Of a stretch of DNA of 64,000 nt, positions 35,750 to 46,571 are shown in pieces. The stretch is taken from assembly GCA_036346405.1 (NCBI GenBank), contig CM070557.1, positions 56,364,016 to 56,428,015 on the forward strand, read 5' to 3'. The position numbers were made by a program, and so were the translations under genes. The stretch is from Phyllostachys edulis. Taxonomy: Eukaryota > Streptophyta > Magnoliopsida > Poales > Poaceae. The notes beneath the pieces are model-generated. The model was not told the DNA's origin. It saw only the letters and a list, made by a program, of their open reading frames with translations, and ran no database searches. Within the stretch, counting starts at the first letter, position 1; every line of letters begins with the position of its first letter.

Positions 35750-35856
35750 GTCAATATCTCAGATAATCGCCAAGTCGAACCAGTTCTCCTCGCTCCACTC
35801 TCCGCCATGAGAGCATGAGAATCGGAAAGACAAAGGAAAGCTGATGGCTTGAAGAT

Positions 35857-35875
35857 CCCCACGGTCGGCGCCAAC
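35857..35875 (-). promoter_or_regulatory. Primer-binding site of the Tat element
   Basis: On the minus strand TTGGCGCCGACCGTGGGG follows the 5' LTR directly. This TGGCGCC-type site is the usual tRNA primer site of Tat and Athila lineages in grasses, which supports both lineage and orientation. Confidence 0.7.
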
Positions 35876-36669
35876 TGTCGGTATTTTAGAACCAAACTTA
35901 CGTAAAGATTGTTTGATTCGGGGGTTCCTCTAGGCTCGAAATCACACAGAGATGGAGACACGGGGATTTTTATACAGGTTCGGGCCTTCTCCTGGGAGAA
36001 TAACAACCCTACTCCTATGTGTATGTATTGAGTATGCTGGATTACAAGATAGAATCAAAGACAAGAGTATTGTCCTTCTAATCTTCTGTCTCTGCCCCCT
36101 TTGTCCTGTTGATCCTTGCCTTTTATATCATCTCCGGGGTGCACCGTTAGATCTTCGAAATAAAAGTCACATTAACGCGCTAGAACGTGGAGCTGTTACC
36201 GGGAGTTATTACGAGGGTTTTAATATCCCCACGTCGCCAGGCAATTATTATCATAACAGGGGGTTAAGTCGTGCTGTTATTTCAGGAAATAACAGTGTAA
36301 TTGATTGCCCATATCCTGGGATACGGTACATGATATTCCTTTATCGACTAGGCCCACATGTATGTGAATCTTGTCGACTGAGGACTGGTCGTAGAAAGGC
36401 TTAAGACCAGTTGATGGTCGTAGGAAAGCCTACGACCACGGATTAATCGTAGTAGAGCTTACGATTATGGGATAGTAATAGGAGGGCTTACGACTATAGG
36501 GTAGTAGCAGGAAGACCCACGACTATAGGGTGGTCATAGGAGAACTTACGACCTCCAGCTTCTCCCTTATGAATATTAAGGAGTATACACAAGAGTTATA
36601 TGACGTCATTAATACCTATAATATGAATTATAGAAATATAATAAAATAAGGATTGTTATATCCTCGTCA
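35876..36669 (-). repeat. 5' LTR of the Tat element
   Basis: 794 bp. On the minus strand it starts TGACGAGGATATAAC and ends TAAAATACCGACA. U3 (36380-36560) carries six quasi-palindromes of the GTCGTAGGA..CTTACGAC type. A TATA box is at 36119-36128. Confidence 0.92.
36119..36128 (-). promoter_or_regulatory. TATA box, 5' LTR
   Basis: ATATAAAAGG on the minus strand, ~540 bp into the LTR. The same sequence is at 23753-23762 in the 3' LTR. Confidence 0.65.
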
Positions 36670-37294
36670 AGTCTGTTGTTCTAGCTGAACATCCTGTAGC
36701 ATGCATGGACAGTACCATTAAACAGATACAACCAAAAGGTAAAATATACGCTTTTAATTCCAGGTAAGTGTCTAACTCACAAAGTTTGATTAGTAAATTC
36801 GGGAGATATTTGGCTATTGATTATCAACCCATCCACTTGATCAAGATATTGTACAGTCTGATCTTCTCTATTTCGTTGTTCTTAAAAGGATGAAGTCTAA
36901 ATACTACCAATTATCGCCAAAAAATCTATTAGGCTTTCAATCGGATCGAGATTGTACATGATCCATTTGATTTGAGCATGGGGCACCAGCATATATTATG
37001 TGTGGTTGTATTTGTTATATGATTGTAATACGTATAACTAAAAATATAGTTGTATTTATTGTACAACTCTTTTATGATAATCTGTATAACTATTATTTGG
37101 GCCACCAAATAAGATCGCTGTAATTTGGAACATTAAATAAGTTTTTCATTTTTTTCTTAAGATTAATAAAAGGGCCTCTAGCCTTTTAGAGGGAACATGT
37201 TAGTTTTTTTTTAAAAAAATATGTTTCAATTATACAATAGGCAGTAAGCATGTAGTAAAATATAGATAACAAGAAATTTTAACTGATTACTCAC
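36670..37294 (-). pseudogene. Exon 2 start and intron 1 of the broken BLE2-like gene
   Basis: The first 24 bp of exon 2 are at 36670-36693 (acceptor CTACAG|GATGTTCAGC). Upstream is intron 1 (36694-37294), nearly the same as the intron of the paralogue at 40747-41669, without the MITE found there. Its 5' end is a normal GTGAGT-type donor. No other feature is seen in this intron. Confidence 0.75.
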
Positions 37295-37551
37295 CTTGCA
37301 GCTTCTACTAAGACCAACACCGTTGCATACTGAAAGTCTTGCTCGCTGAGGTACGAGGAAAAGCCGCCGAGAAGAACGACGGTTGCCCACGTGAACGCCA
37401 GCGTGCTGAGGCCATTGCCAGCCCTCTCCATAAAAGCAACGATGCGGACGAAGCGGTTCAAGTGCTTTTCAGGTGTAGCGGCGGCCTTGCGCTGTCCGGA
37501 GACCTGAGCAGCAGGCATTTGGACTCGGTGATCGTTGCTCGGGTTCGCCAT
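37295..37551 (-). CDS. Exon 1 of the broken BLE2-like gene
   Basis: The 257-nt first exon starts MANPSNDHRVQMPAAQ, continues PEKHLNRFVRIVAFMERAGN and a hydrophobic span LAFTWATVVLLGG, and ends ...VLVEAAR split by the donor AG|GTGAGT at 37294. The same length and phase are seen in the copies at 46207-46463 and 57196-57748, which supports the start codon. A TATA-like TTATTTAAG lies at 37613-37621 (minus strand), ~60 bp upstream. This exon is still open, but the downstream gene is destroyed. Confidence 0.75.
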
Positions 37552-38220
37552 TTTTACTGCTCAAACCATTTCATTGATTGTCGTAGCCGGCTAGCTCGAG
37601 CTAGCCTGGACACTTAAATAACTTTACAGAGCAACCCTGCATGTAACGACACTACGGAAGAAAAATCTATGAGACCTTATCACATTTAGATGTACAGTAG
37701 AACTTTTCAATTTTATGACACCTAGCAAAGACAAAATTTGATATATACCACTTAAAAACATGGCGTTTCAAGATATGCCACCCGGAATTCTAAATTTGGA
37801 TATATGTCACTCTAAATCTTATTGGTTTTGATATATACCACTCTAGGACACTTTTTCCCCTGTCTCTTCTTCTTCCTTCCCTTTCCAATTCTTTCCCGAC
37901 CACAGCAAACGACATAGATGCGCGACGGTCAGACGGGAGGGACAAGGCCATGAAGATGCCGCTGGGGCCCTGCTGCTCGCCATCGCCTTCCTGGCCGCTC
38001 CAATTTACCACCGTGATCCCCACCTCCCCTCTCCCTGAACATCCCATTTTACCATAAGAGAGAGAGAAAGAGGCAGTTGGCTAAAGTTCCTCTGCCTTTC
38101 CCTTCCCATTCACTGCCATATAGCAACTCCATGCCTTCTTATCTCCTCCAAATCTCCAAAACTAAAGAATCAAGCTCTACATGTTACACCATCGTATTCC
38201 CCATCTCATGAGCATTCAAT
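37552..38220. other. 5' flank of the broken BLE2-like gene
   Basis: Promoter-side sequence. It shares a CATGTAACGACACTACGG block (~37640-37657) with the copies at 41724 and 46540, so it was duplicated with the gene. Between 37740 and 37850 are repeated GATATATACCACT-like motifs that suggest an old inserted element. The rest (to 38220) has no recognisable gene. Confidence 0.5.
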
Positions 38221-39212
38221 CCAGTGGCGGAGCCAGGAATTTGGTGTTGGGGTGCACAAACAAAGCAACGCCGGGTACGATTAGTTCAAACTAGGGAAAA
38301 AGCTACCAGTTGGGAAAAAATTTTAGAGCCTAGCGATAGACCCGGTTACTAGCGGTTACCGGAATTTTTGGATTTATTTCGGCCGGAATTTTTGAATCGA
38401 AATTTGAATTTTTTGTGAATTTAAAACGAAAAATACAGAAAAAAAAATGCATAGCCAAGGTTAAAACCCTGAACCAACCTCTTCAAGACTAAGGGTGTTT
38501 CCACCACGGCACATGCACTCTTGTGTTTGCATATAGTTATAAACTTTCTTTATATTTGTCAACAAACTAGCAAATCCGAAATTTTTTTGCCGGTTGGAAA
38601 TTTTACCGGAGGGGTCCGGTAGATCCGATTTTTGCCAGTAATAGCCAAAATTTCGCCGAAAAAGTTTTCACTAGTTCAAACTACACAACGCCCAACGAAG
38701 CCAGGAATTTGCCCGTTAGAAGTAAAAAAACGTCAAGAAAAAAAAGCAGAGGAAATTGTCTACTAGTATCTTTTCACATGTCATTACTATAGTAATCAAT
38801 TTGGAAAATGACTTGCATAATAATATGAATGTGAGAAAAATGGAAGTTGCTCCAAGCGCACCTGCAAAACCATTGGTCTTAGTGAGTGGCGCGTCGCCTA
38901 CTGCTGCTTGCTGCTCCCACACTGGTGCCACGCCGCCCACCGCTCCTCCTCTCCGCGCTGCACCGGCCGCTGAGCCGCAGGAACCAAATTGGGGAGGAGT
39001 TGGAGTATTGGAGATAGAGATGGATGTGGGCTGGTGAGTGATGAGATGGCTATGGGTTGGTGGAGGCACGAGCGGGCCATGGGTTGTGAGATGAGCTTCC
39101 AAGAGAGTGCACACCAAGGAGTACTATGAATATGGCCCAAATGCAGAGCTGATCCATGAAAATGTTTTTTGATTTTTTGATGTGTCCACGCACCCCTACT
39201 GGCTCCACCCAT
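38221..39212. mobile_element. Element with GGCGGAGCCAG / GGTGGAGCCAG inverted ends
   Basis: The left end CAGTGGCGGAGCCAGG...GGGGTGCAC (38222-38256) is mirrored at 39188-39212, whose complement reads GGGTGGAGCCAGTAGGGGTGCG. Such GGCGGAGCC ends are common in plant DNA transposons. No clear target duplication was found and no transposase is present. The GC-rich interior (38880-39000) gives spurious ORFs on both strands. A hAT MITE (38293-38673) sits inside. Confidence 0.4.
38293..38673. mobile_element. hAT MITE (381 bp) with perfect 8-bp duplication
   Basis: Ends TAGGGAAAAAGCT and (complement) TAGTGAAAACTTTTT. GTTCAAAC flanks both sides (38285-38292 and 38674-38681). The body is AT-rich and non-coding, with GCCGGAA/TTCCGG-type subterminal motifs. 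Confidence 0.8.
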
Positions 39213-39437
39213 GATTGTACCCAGAGATAAATTACTGGTACTCTGCAGGTGTGCATCAGGAATTGATTGTTTCAGTTGGCGATTGTAGCTAGCTGAGAAG
39301 ACACCATGACAGGAACAAAAGGCTGCACCAAGAACCGAAACGTTTCGTCAGAACAGATGTCAAAAGCCTTCGCTAGCTTGTACAACTAGTTTTTTGTGAT
39401 AGTACTCTCTGTGATCGATTGTACAGTGACTTAGGAA

Positions 39438-41723
39438 GTGCTCGTTCGCCACTTGGGAGGGGGTCGACTTCCGGCGAGAGTATGAAGGAAAATAGACCTA
39501 ATGTGTTATATGGGTCACGCACGAGGTGTGGGGAGTGCGGACTGAATTCATTTGCAGACATAAATATATAATTTTGGCATAACTAATAACATATACATCT
39601 AATATACCTATTATATACTAGATATTTTGAAGAAAAAAATAGGTGTTCAGCTGAACACCATTGACCCATGAAGGGTCCGCCCTTGCTGATCAATGTGTCC
39701 ACCGCCTTTGTGGAGGTGCTGAATTTCGAGAGTAGTGCCTTGGTGGGCTCTCGTTGGAGAAAGCTGTGCAGCATCTGAACCCCATATAGCTGGTTGGTGG
39801 CTGAGTCCGAGTTCGTGAAATCCATCGCAAAGCTGGTCAGTTGCATGATCTTTGGAGCAAGCACACCCCCTGCAATGCATTGCTCAAAGATATACGAATA
39901 GTACATGTTGATGTATTTCATTCCCCACTGGCATCTGAACCCGCTTCAATGAACCAAGAATCTCCGAGGAATGAATGAAAAGAACTCGAGGATGCAGGCC
40001 ACAATGTAGAGTGCCCCTGGGCCAAACACCATATTATAGAAGATATTTTGCGATGCAAAGAAATTCTTTTTAGAAGACCTAGTACTGGTGATATTATCAT
40101 CCTTAAGTAGGTGTATCAGTGCTAGCACAACAGGCCCGACCGCTGCTGGTATCTGCGACTTGCCAAATGACTCTACTACTAAAGCAAGCATTAGGAATAT
40201 GCCCATAAAGAGTCTGGGAATTGGAGATGAGATGTACCCCAAGATCACTATGGCAGCGCACATGCACAAGAACATAATCACTGGACGCCAGAATAACATC
40301 TTGCGGCCAATAGGACTATTCACTAATGCAGTGATCCTTTGAAACTGCAACTGCTGATTATCAGTATGAACACTGCCACTAGTAGTAGTGTGAAAACACT
40401 TCTAGGTGTTTGCAACTTCTCTTTGGGTATTGATGTTTCCAAGAACAGACATGGGACCAATAATAGGATGGCGATCATGGGGCTCCACTGTGATATGGCG
40501 CGGCGTTGTGGATCACAGAATAGGTTAAGAATAACTGCACATAGAAGCTTGCCGAGTACAAACAGACTTATGGCCACAACAAGGATGTGAATCGATATAT
40601 GGTCGTCATTGTATTTTGCCATGAGGAATATTAGAACATCGGTCAAGCACATAATCACAAACACCCTGTTCAGACGAGGACTTCTGAAAGCACCCTGGGT
40701 GCGGAAGAAGAATTGGTAATCCAGTCTGTTGTTCTGGCTGAACATCCTGTAGCATGCATAGACAGTACCATTAAACAGATACAACCAAAAGGTAAAACAT
40801 ATGCTTTTAATTTCAGGTAAGTGTCTAACTTACAAAGTTTGATTAGTAAATTTGGGAGATATTTGGCTATTGATTATCAACCCATCCACTTGATCAAGCT
40901 ATCGTACAGTCTGATCTTCTCTATTTCGTTGTTCTTAAAAGGATGAAGTCTAAATACTACCGATTATCGCTAAAAAATCTATTAGGCTTTCAATCGGATC
41001 GAGATTGTACATGATCCATTTGATTTTAGCATGGGGCACCAGCATATATTATGTGTGGTTGTATTTGTTATATGATTGTAATACGTATAACTAAAAATAT
41101 AGTTGTGTTTATTGCACAATTCTTATATGATAATCTGTATAGCTATAATTTGGGCCACCAAATAAGATCGCTGTAATTTGGACCATTAAATAAGCTTTTC
41201 ATTTTTTTTTCTTAAGATTAATAAGAGGGCCTCTAGCCTTGAACTTTTTTTATTAATTAACCCCTTTTTAATTTTTATTCTAAAGTTAACTCCCGACGCA
41301 CTTTATTTCTAATTCTGGCCCCTTTGGTCACGCCACCACCCGTGGTGTGACAAACCAACGCTGTCACGCCATAAAATAAGTCCGCTAAATAGCACTTTTG
41401 GTCATGCCACTGGTCGTGGTGTGACCAAACAACATTGTCACGCCATGGGTGGTGGTGTGACCAAAGGAGTCAGAATTGGAAATAAAGTGCGTCGGGAATT
41501 AACTTTAAAATAAAATTTAAAAAATGATTAATTAATAAAAAAAATCTCTAGCCTTTTAGAGGGAACATGTTAGTTTTTTTTTTTTAAAAAAATATATGTT
41601 TCAATTATACAATAGGCAGTAAGTATGTAGTAAAATATAGATAACAAGAAATTTTAACTGATTGCTCACCTTGCAGCTTCTAGAAAGACCAACACCGTTG
41701 CATATTGAAAGTCTTGCTCCCTG
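39438..41723 (-). pseudogene. BLE2-like paralogue, truncated at both ends
   Basis: On the minus strand: an exon 1 remnant of ~54 bp (41670-41723), intron 1 (40747-41669, containing a MULE MITE), exon 2 from 40746, and the shared transposon tail (39438-39686). Exon 2 reads MFSQNNRLDYQFFFRTQGAF, VFVIMCLTDVLIFLMAKYN and ISQWSPMIAILLLVPCLFLE. A frameshift near 40350 is followed by ALVNSPIGRKMLFWRPVIMF, GQSQ-region spans, and QLYGVQMLHSFLQREPTKAL. The start codon, armadillo half and exon 3 are absent. It ends on the left exactly inside the same transposon that interrupts the neighbouring gene, so both copies descend from one already-interrupted ancestor. Confidence 0.8.
41241..41546. mobile_element. 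MULE-type MITE (306 bp) in intron 1 of the truncated paralogue
   Basis: Long inverted ends of ~100 bp (start GAACTTTTTTTATTAATTAA, end complementary). A perfect 9-bp duplication TCTAGCCTT lies at 41232-41240 and 41547-41555, the size expected for Mutator-like elements. The empty site is seen in the intron at 37165-37185. The interior is a palindrome-rich series of GGTCACGCCA/TGGCGTGACC motifs. A relative is at 51874-52354. Confidence 0.9.
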
Positions 41724-41935
41724 TATGTAACGACACTACGGAAGAAAATTCTATGAGACCTTGTCACATTTAGACCTATAGTAGAACTTTTCAATTTCAT
41801 GACACGTGGCAAAATAAACAACCCTGTGGGTAATGATATACGGAAGAAAATTCTACGAGACGTCGAGACCTTGTCACATTTAGATCTGTAGTATAACTTT
41901 TCAATTTCATGAAATATGGCAAAATAAACAAATCA
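41724..41935. repeat. Direct duplication of a ~100-bp promoter-flank segment
   Basis: Two copies (41724-41825 and ~41826-41930) share ATACGGAAGAAAATTCTA-like, CCTTGTCACATTTAGA and CTTTTCAATTTCATGA blocks. They match single-copy sequence at 37640-37720 upstream of the neighbouring gene. Confidence 0.75.
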
Positions 41936-42020
41936 TCCATTTGTATGTCCACATGTCATGATTCGTCCAAAGGTAAGGAAGGATATCTCATAAGATTTAT
42001 TTCCTGACTGGACCATGTCA

Positions 42021-42205
42021 GAGACTTCACAGTGAGTCAAGCAGGATATTCACGCCACAAGTTCCGTTTTCGCGAATGGTATCCTGAATTCCCACGTCTG
42101 AGGTCTCATAGGATACCCAAAGGTCGGAGAGACGGAGACTTCACACTGAGTCAAGCAGGATATTCACGCCACAAGTTTCGTTTTCACGAATGGTATGCAG
42201 AATTC
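42021..42205. repeat. Two 71-bp direct repeats, 114-bp period
   Basis: 42021-42091 and 42135-42205 share GAGACTTCAC, GTCAAGCAGGATATTCACGC and AATGGTAT.C.GAATTC with few differences. They lie in the spacer between the truncated paralogue and the three-exon gene. No function is evident. Confidence 0.85.
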
Positions 42206-42429
42206 GTATGTCTATTTGCCAGTTGGAAAAGCGGCAACGATTGATATCGTGGAACCCAATGTGACTGGGATGAGTTCCACCGTGATTTGGATTATTTCAG
42301 TCATTCTAGTCCGGACTTCGAGGTAGTCAAAATTAGCCATATTATCACAGCCATCCGAAGAACTCACTGTCTAGTGATTTAATGACGCGTGGAACCAGTC
42401 ACCGAGGAATCTACCTGGAACGTTACTGC

Positions 42430-42778
42430 TCGATGAAAACTTTGAGAACGCGTCGGACACTCGACGCCGACGCCGACGCTGTGCTCGTCGAACGGCCGAA
42501 CGGAAAAAAGACGCGGGGTGGGCTGCGGCCTGCGATGCGTTGGAATCCCACTCGATTTGCGCGCACGAACTGGTGGGTGAAACGCACGGGCCGCACAATG
42601 CACGCAAGCACGAATTAGATGTTGGGCTGTTGGTCGATATGGGCGCGTGCGGAGCTGACCTGCGGGTGCGCCTCTTGTTCCTCTCCCCCGAGAAGCAGCA
42701 ACGACCGCCCGGCTCGGGCAGGGCGACGAGCAGCTCGAGGCCGACGAGTCCGCTCCGCTCCAACCCCTAGCTTGACAG
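42430..42778 (+). other. GC-rich exon-like block ending in a splice-donor-like site
   Basis: A ~350-bp GC-rich stretch ends GACAG|GTGAGC at 42777-42783, resembling the first exon or 5' leader of a plus-strand transcript. Open frames on both strands (up to 164 codons on the minus strand) look compositional. No protein motif is recognised. A short downstream frame (43075-43257) begins after a TTTTCAG at 43089 but is also unrecognised. Confidence 0.25.
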
Positions 42779-42783
42779 GTGAG

Positions 42784-43457
42784 CCTTGCTTTCTCGCTTC
42801 CACCATCTCGTTCTGCCCCTCTTTTTCTGGGCATGGGCTGCGCTCGCCAGAGAGCTAGCCGCCGGAGCGGCAATTTTGTTGATTGGTTAAATTCTTAGAA
42901 CGATTTGACGATTTCCATCCCAATCGTTGATGTGTCTTAGGGTTGTAGAATTCTTACTTGGTGCTCTGGTGGGTTCTTTGAATCTTGGACAGCTAGTGGT
43001 TAATGGTCAACTGCTATGTGGCGGGCTGGCGGCTATCAACCTAGCAGAAAATTCAGTCCTGCCATAGATTTACCATGTGGTGTTTTCAGTTGATTAAAAA
43101 TCCTTGCTTTACAGCCATGCCTACACAGTATAATGTCATGAGAGGAAAAGACAGACCGTTAGTCTTTAGATCATCATTAAGAGGCCAAACTTATCAAATG
43201 TTAGGATTTGGAGGGGAGGGAATGCAGTACCATTTGGCTTCTCAACAGACAATGTAGTAAAAACCAATGTGGAGATTATGATATATCTATGGTACATAAG
43301 AAAATACAGGTAATTGATCATTAAACTCAATTCTTGACAAAAACTGGCCTTTTAGTTGGGCTTGAAACAAGACATGTGAGCTGATATGACTCTGCAGCAT
43401 TCTTTTTTAATGGTGTTTCACATTGAAAGGAAAATCTAAATAGATACTTCATGGCTG
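42784..43457. other. Spacer 3' of the three-exon BLE2-like gene
   Basis: AT-rich sequence with no recognisable gene apart from the short unassigned plus-strand frame at 43075-43257 (60 codons). Confidence 0.4.
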
Positions 43458-46400
43458 TTAATGCATGGTCATCAACTGTTTCGCTCTCACCACAAGAGAG
43501 GATAGATGTGTGCTGTGCTCCATGAGCCCTGCATTGCCCAAGAAAAGCCTGTACTTTTCAGCCCTTGAGGGTGTCTTCTCTACCCTTGACAATGCGTCCT
43601 TCAGCCCACGATCTCTGAACTGTTTTGCATAGCGAGAGTTCAGCTCCATCATGGATATAGACTGCTCAATTACCACCCTTCTGATTCCTGGACACTTTAC
43701 ATTTAGTGCATTGACCAGCTTGTCCACAAATCTTGCCTCATTCGGACCTTGCTCCAGTGCTTGCATAAAGCTTTCAGGAACAAGACTGCATATTTGTGAA
43801 CTGATCCCAACAAGGACCTCGAGTTCTTTTCTTTCCGCATCCATTACTCTTTCCAACACCTGTAAAAGATATAACAACATCATGTAACTTGTAATCAAAT
43901 ATCCAATATGCAGAAACTAAAACTGCAATTGCTTTAATTTAGACTACATCTATGGAAGTCTCACCTCTGGCAAGGCATGAGAAAGTTCCCCTAAATCTGA
44001 ATCACTGAGTTCGGCTCTAGAGTGCGTGCGCAAATTTCGCAGTAAACTAGCTGCCATGTATCTGTACCTGTCCTCATGAAGCATTCTTGCCAGGTCCTTA
44101 ATGAATTCAACTCCAGGTTCCTTCAGGATGGCTGAGCAATTGTCTACGCTTTCGAGTGTTAACATTGCCAGTGCTTGTCCTGCTTTTATTGGCATGGAAC
44201 AATCAGAATGTGCGTTTGAGGGTCCATCTCGAGCAAGAAATGCATACATCAACTTGGTGAGTATCACCTGGATGCTCCCAATTTCCTGCCTTATTCCCGC
44301 ATCCATGGCAAGTTTTGTGATGATATCTATTGTCAGCTCCCTCAGTTCCTGACTGTTGCTGCTATCCTCCAAGATCTCAGCGAGGTTGTTCAGTAGGAAG
44401 GTATCTTCTGATATCTTGTAACGTAGTGTTATGCCGATTTCCCCGTCAATTTTTGTGAGCCTCTGCAGCACCTCCAGTGATGACTTCACTAGGACCTTTT
44501 GTTGTGCCTCAGTGTTTGTCGTATCAATTCTGTAGCCTGTGAATCCCACGATCTTTGGGATGAGGTCTGCTGCTTTGCTGATTTCCACACAGTTGTCCTG
44601 ATCACAACCAGCAAGACTGCCAATTATTGACATGCCCATCGCAGGGAGAAGATCGTGGTCTTTTAACGGTTCCTCCTTGGGAATTGACCAGAATTCTGAA
44701 ATCCGCTGCCAGCATCTGCGTACGCAGGAGTTCTGTGCAGCCGTGCCGACTTGTTGAGTCGAGCGGGTTGGTGGGGTTGGTGTTTCCGGCAAGTTATCAG
44801 TATTCAGAATTGGATCGTGTGTTTCCTCTTGGTTGTCAGCAGCATTCAGAGTTTGATCTTGTGTTTCCTCTTGTTCATCATCTGCATCCAGAAGTGCAGA
44901 TACAAGCTGCATTGTCCCCGGGATAGTGGTCACTTGGAGGCTCTTTGCAAGCTCAACGGTAACCTTGGCGGCAAATAATCTGATCGCTTTGTCCTCTGGA
45001 CTTGTCCAATCCAACATTCTGATTAATCTGGCTGTCGTCTTCGTCGAAGCTGCGAGTTTTGAGAGAAGCTGTGCTTTGGTTGGCTCTCTTTGCAGAAAGA
45101 TGTGCAGCATCCGAATCCCGTATAGTTGTTTCTTTGATGAGTCTGAGTTTAGGGAATCCATGGCAATGGCGATGAGGCTAATCTTCTTTAGAGCAAGCAC
45201 ACCCCCTTCCATGCATTTCTCCAAGGCATATTTATAGTACAGATTGACAGATTGCACTCCCCACTGACATCCAAATCCACCACGGCGGACGAGGGATCTC
45301 CGAGGGATGAACGAAAAGAATTCCACCATGCAGGCCACAATGTAGAGTATTCCTTGGCCAAACACCATACCATAGAAGATATGTAGAGATGGCACGAGGT
45401 TTGTCCTGGCATCAACACCGTAGGTATGCGACGTAAGGCCCATCCATGCGAGCCCGACACGCACGAGTGCTGCTGGAATCTGTAAGTTGCCAAATGACAG
45501 TATTGCAAGACCGACCACGCCAAATGACACATATAAAAGACCTACGACCACGATCAGCCCAATCCAGCCAAGAGGTCTAAAAGCACCTCTTGTACGAAAG
45601 AACAATTGGTAATCCAGTCTGTTGTTGCGGCTGAACATCCTGAATTATATATAAATGGTGTAATTAAACAAAAAGTACAGCATACAATCCACAAAGCGAA
45701 GACGGCATGCCCATGTATCTAAATCACAATGTTGCTTAGAAAATTAGTAAGATATCTAGGGCTATACAAAACGCAGGACAGTTATGAAACTACCTGGCCT
45801 TGACAAGATTACAGGAAGTTCTAATTCCTGACATGAAAAAACTGAAAAAGGACGTTTCCATATATATTTTTTTCAATTCCTATCATGCTTTCCTACCAGC
45901 ATATATTATGTGTGCTTGTATTTTTTACTTGATTGTAATGCATATAACTAAAAATATAGTTGTATTCTTTTGTACAAATCTTATATGATAATCTGTATAG
46001 CTATAATTTGGGCCATCAAATAAGATGGCTGTAATTTGGACTGCTAAATTAGCATATCATTTTTTCTTATGATTAATAAGAGGCCTTCTAGCCTTTCAGA
46101 GGGAACATGTTAGTTTTTTTTTTTAAAAAAATATGTTTCAATTATACAATAGACAGTAAGTATGTAGTAAAACATAGATAACACGAAATTTCAACTGATT
46201 GCTCACCTTCCAGCTTCTAGGAAGACCAACAGCGTTGCAGACCAAAAGTCTCACGCGAAGAGGTCTGAGGAAAAGCCACGGAGAAGAACGACGGTTGCCC
46301 ACGTGAACACCAGCATGCCGAGGCCATTTCCGGCCCTCTCGGTAAACACGACGATGCAGATGAAGCGGTTCAAGTGCTTTTCAGGTGTAGCGGCGGCCTT

Positions 46401-46463
46401 GCGCCGTCCGGAGCCCTGAGTAGCAGGCATTTGGACTCGGTGAACGTTGCTCGGTTTCGCCAT
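43458..46463 (-). CDS. BLE2-like membrane/armadillo-repeat gene, three exons, with in-frame TGA in exon 1
   Basis: Exons on the minus strand are 46207-46463, 43965-45639 and 43458-43859. Borders are AAG|GTGAGC, TTCAG|GATGTT, GAG|GTGAGA and TACAG|GTGTTG. The total is 2,334 nt, exactly 778 codons, so phase is kept. Exon 2 has membrane spans (WIGLIVVVGLLYVSFGVVGL, ILYIVACMVEFFSFIPRR), then LYGIRMLHIFLQREPTKAQL, LDWTSPEDKAIRLFAAKV, GEIGITLRYKISEDTFLLNN and YMAASLLRNL. Exon 3 ends CPGIRRVVIEQSISMMEL...LFLGNAGLMEHS. It lacks ~200 residues of extra spans found in the neighbour, so it is a shorter subfamily. Codon 71 is TGA (46251-46253) where the neighbour has CAA. Either the gene is recently inactivated or translation starts at a later Met. 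Splicing was inferred by eye. Confidence 0.8.
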
Positions 46464-46513
46464 TTTTACTGCTCAAACCGCTTCACAGATTGTCGTAGCC
46501 GGCTACCTGGACA

Positions 46514-46522
46514 CTTAAATAA
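46514..46522 (-). promoter_or_regulatory. TATA-like box of the three-exon BLE2-like gene
   Basis: TTATTTAAG on the minus strand, ~50 bp upstream of the ATG at 46463. The same element precedes exon 1 of the neighbour at 37613-37621. Confidence 0.4.
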
Positions 46523-46571
46523 CTTTACAGAGCAACCCTGCATGTAACGACACTACGAAAGAAAAATCTAC

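Larger units (their letters stand above)
23505..36674 (-). mobile_element. Complete Ty3/gypsy Tat-lineage retrotransposon with AGTCT target duplication
   Basis: The element proper is 23510-36669 (13,160 bp). Both LTRs are 794 bp (3' LTR 23510-24303, 5' LTR 35876-36669). The 5-bp duplications AGTCT are at 23505-23509 and 36670-36674. Going 5' to 3' on the minus strand it has a primer-binding site, gag, protease, reverse transcriptase/RNase H, integrase, a long region with 100-bp repeats, an antisense spliced extra ORF, and a polypurine tract. This layout, with a DGGSS protease and an extra antisense ORF between integrase and 3' LTR, is characteristic of grass Tat-lineage elements. The two LTRs differ at 5 of the first ~131 bp, so the insertion is not recent. 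Stops and frameshifts interrupt gag-pol. Confidence 0.92.
17988..37551 (-). pseudogene. BLE2-like membrane/armadillo-repeat gene, split and internally triplicated
   Basis: Read as one original gene on the minus strand. Exon 1 is at 37295-37551. Exon 2 starts at 36693 and is cut at 36670 by a 13.2-kb retrotransposon, resuming at 23509. Its membrane half is present in three tandem copies (22473-23509, 21405-22196, 20297-21096). A transposon occupies 19709-20296, then come the armadillo half (18729-19708) and exon 3 (17988-18376). The intact relative at 43458-46463 shows the ancestral exon order. The family has several membrane spans in the N-terminal third and helical ARM-like repeats afterwards. 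The grass name 'BLE2 protein' is from memory, and molecular function is not established. Several frameshifts make this locus a pseudogene. Confidence 0.7.

Noticed and set aside
42371..42873. 164-codon minus-strand ORF
   Set aside because: It is a GC-composition frame with no motif and no supporting splice structure.
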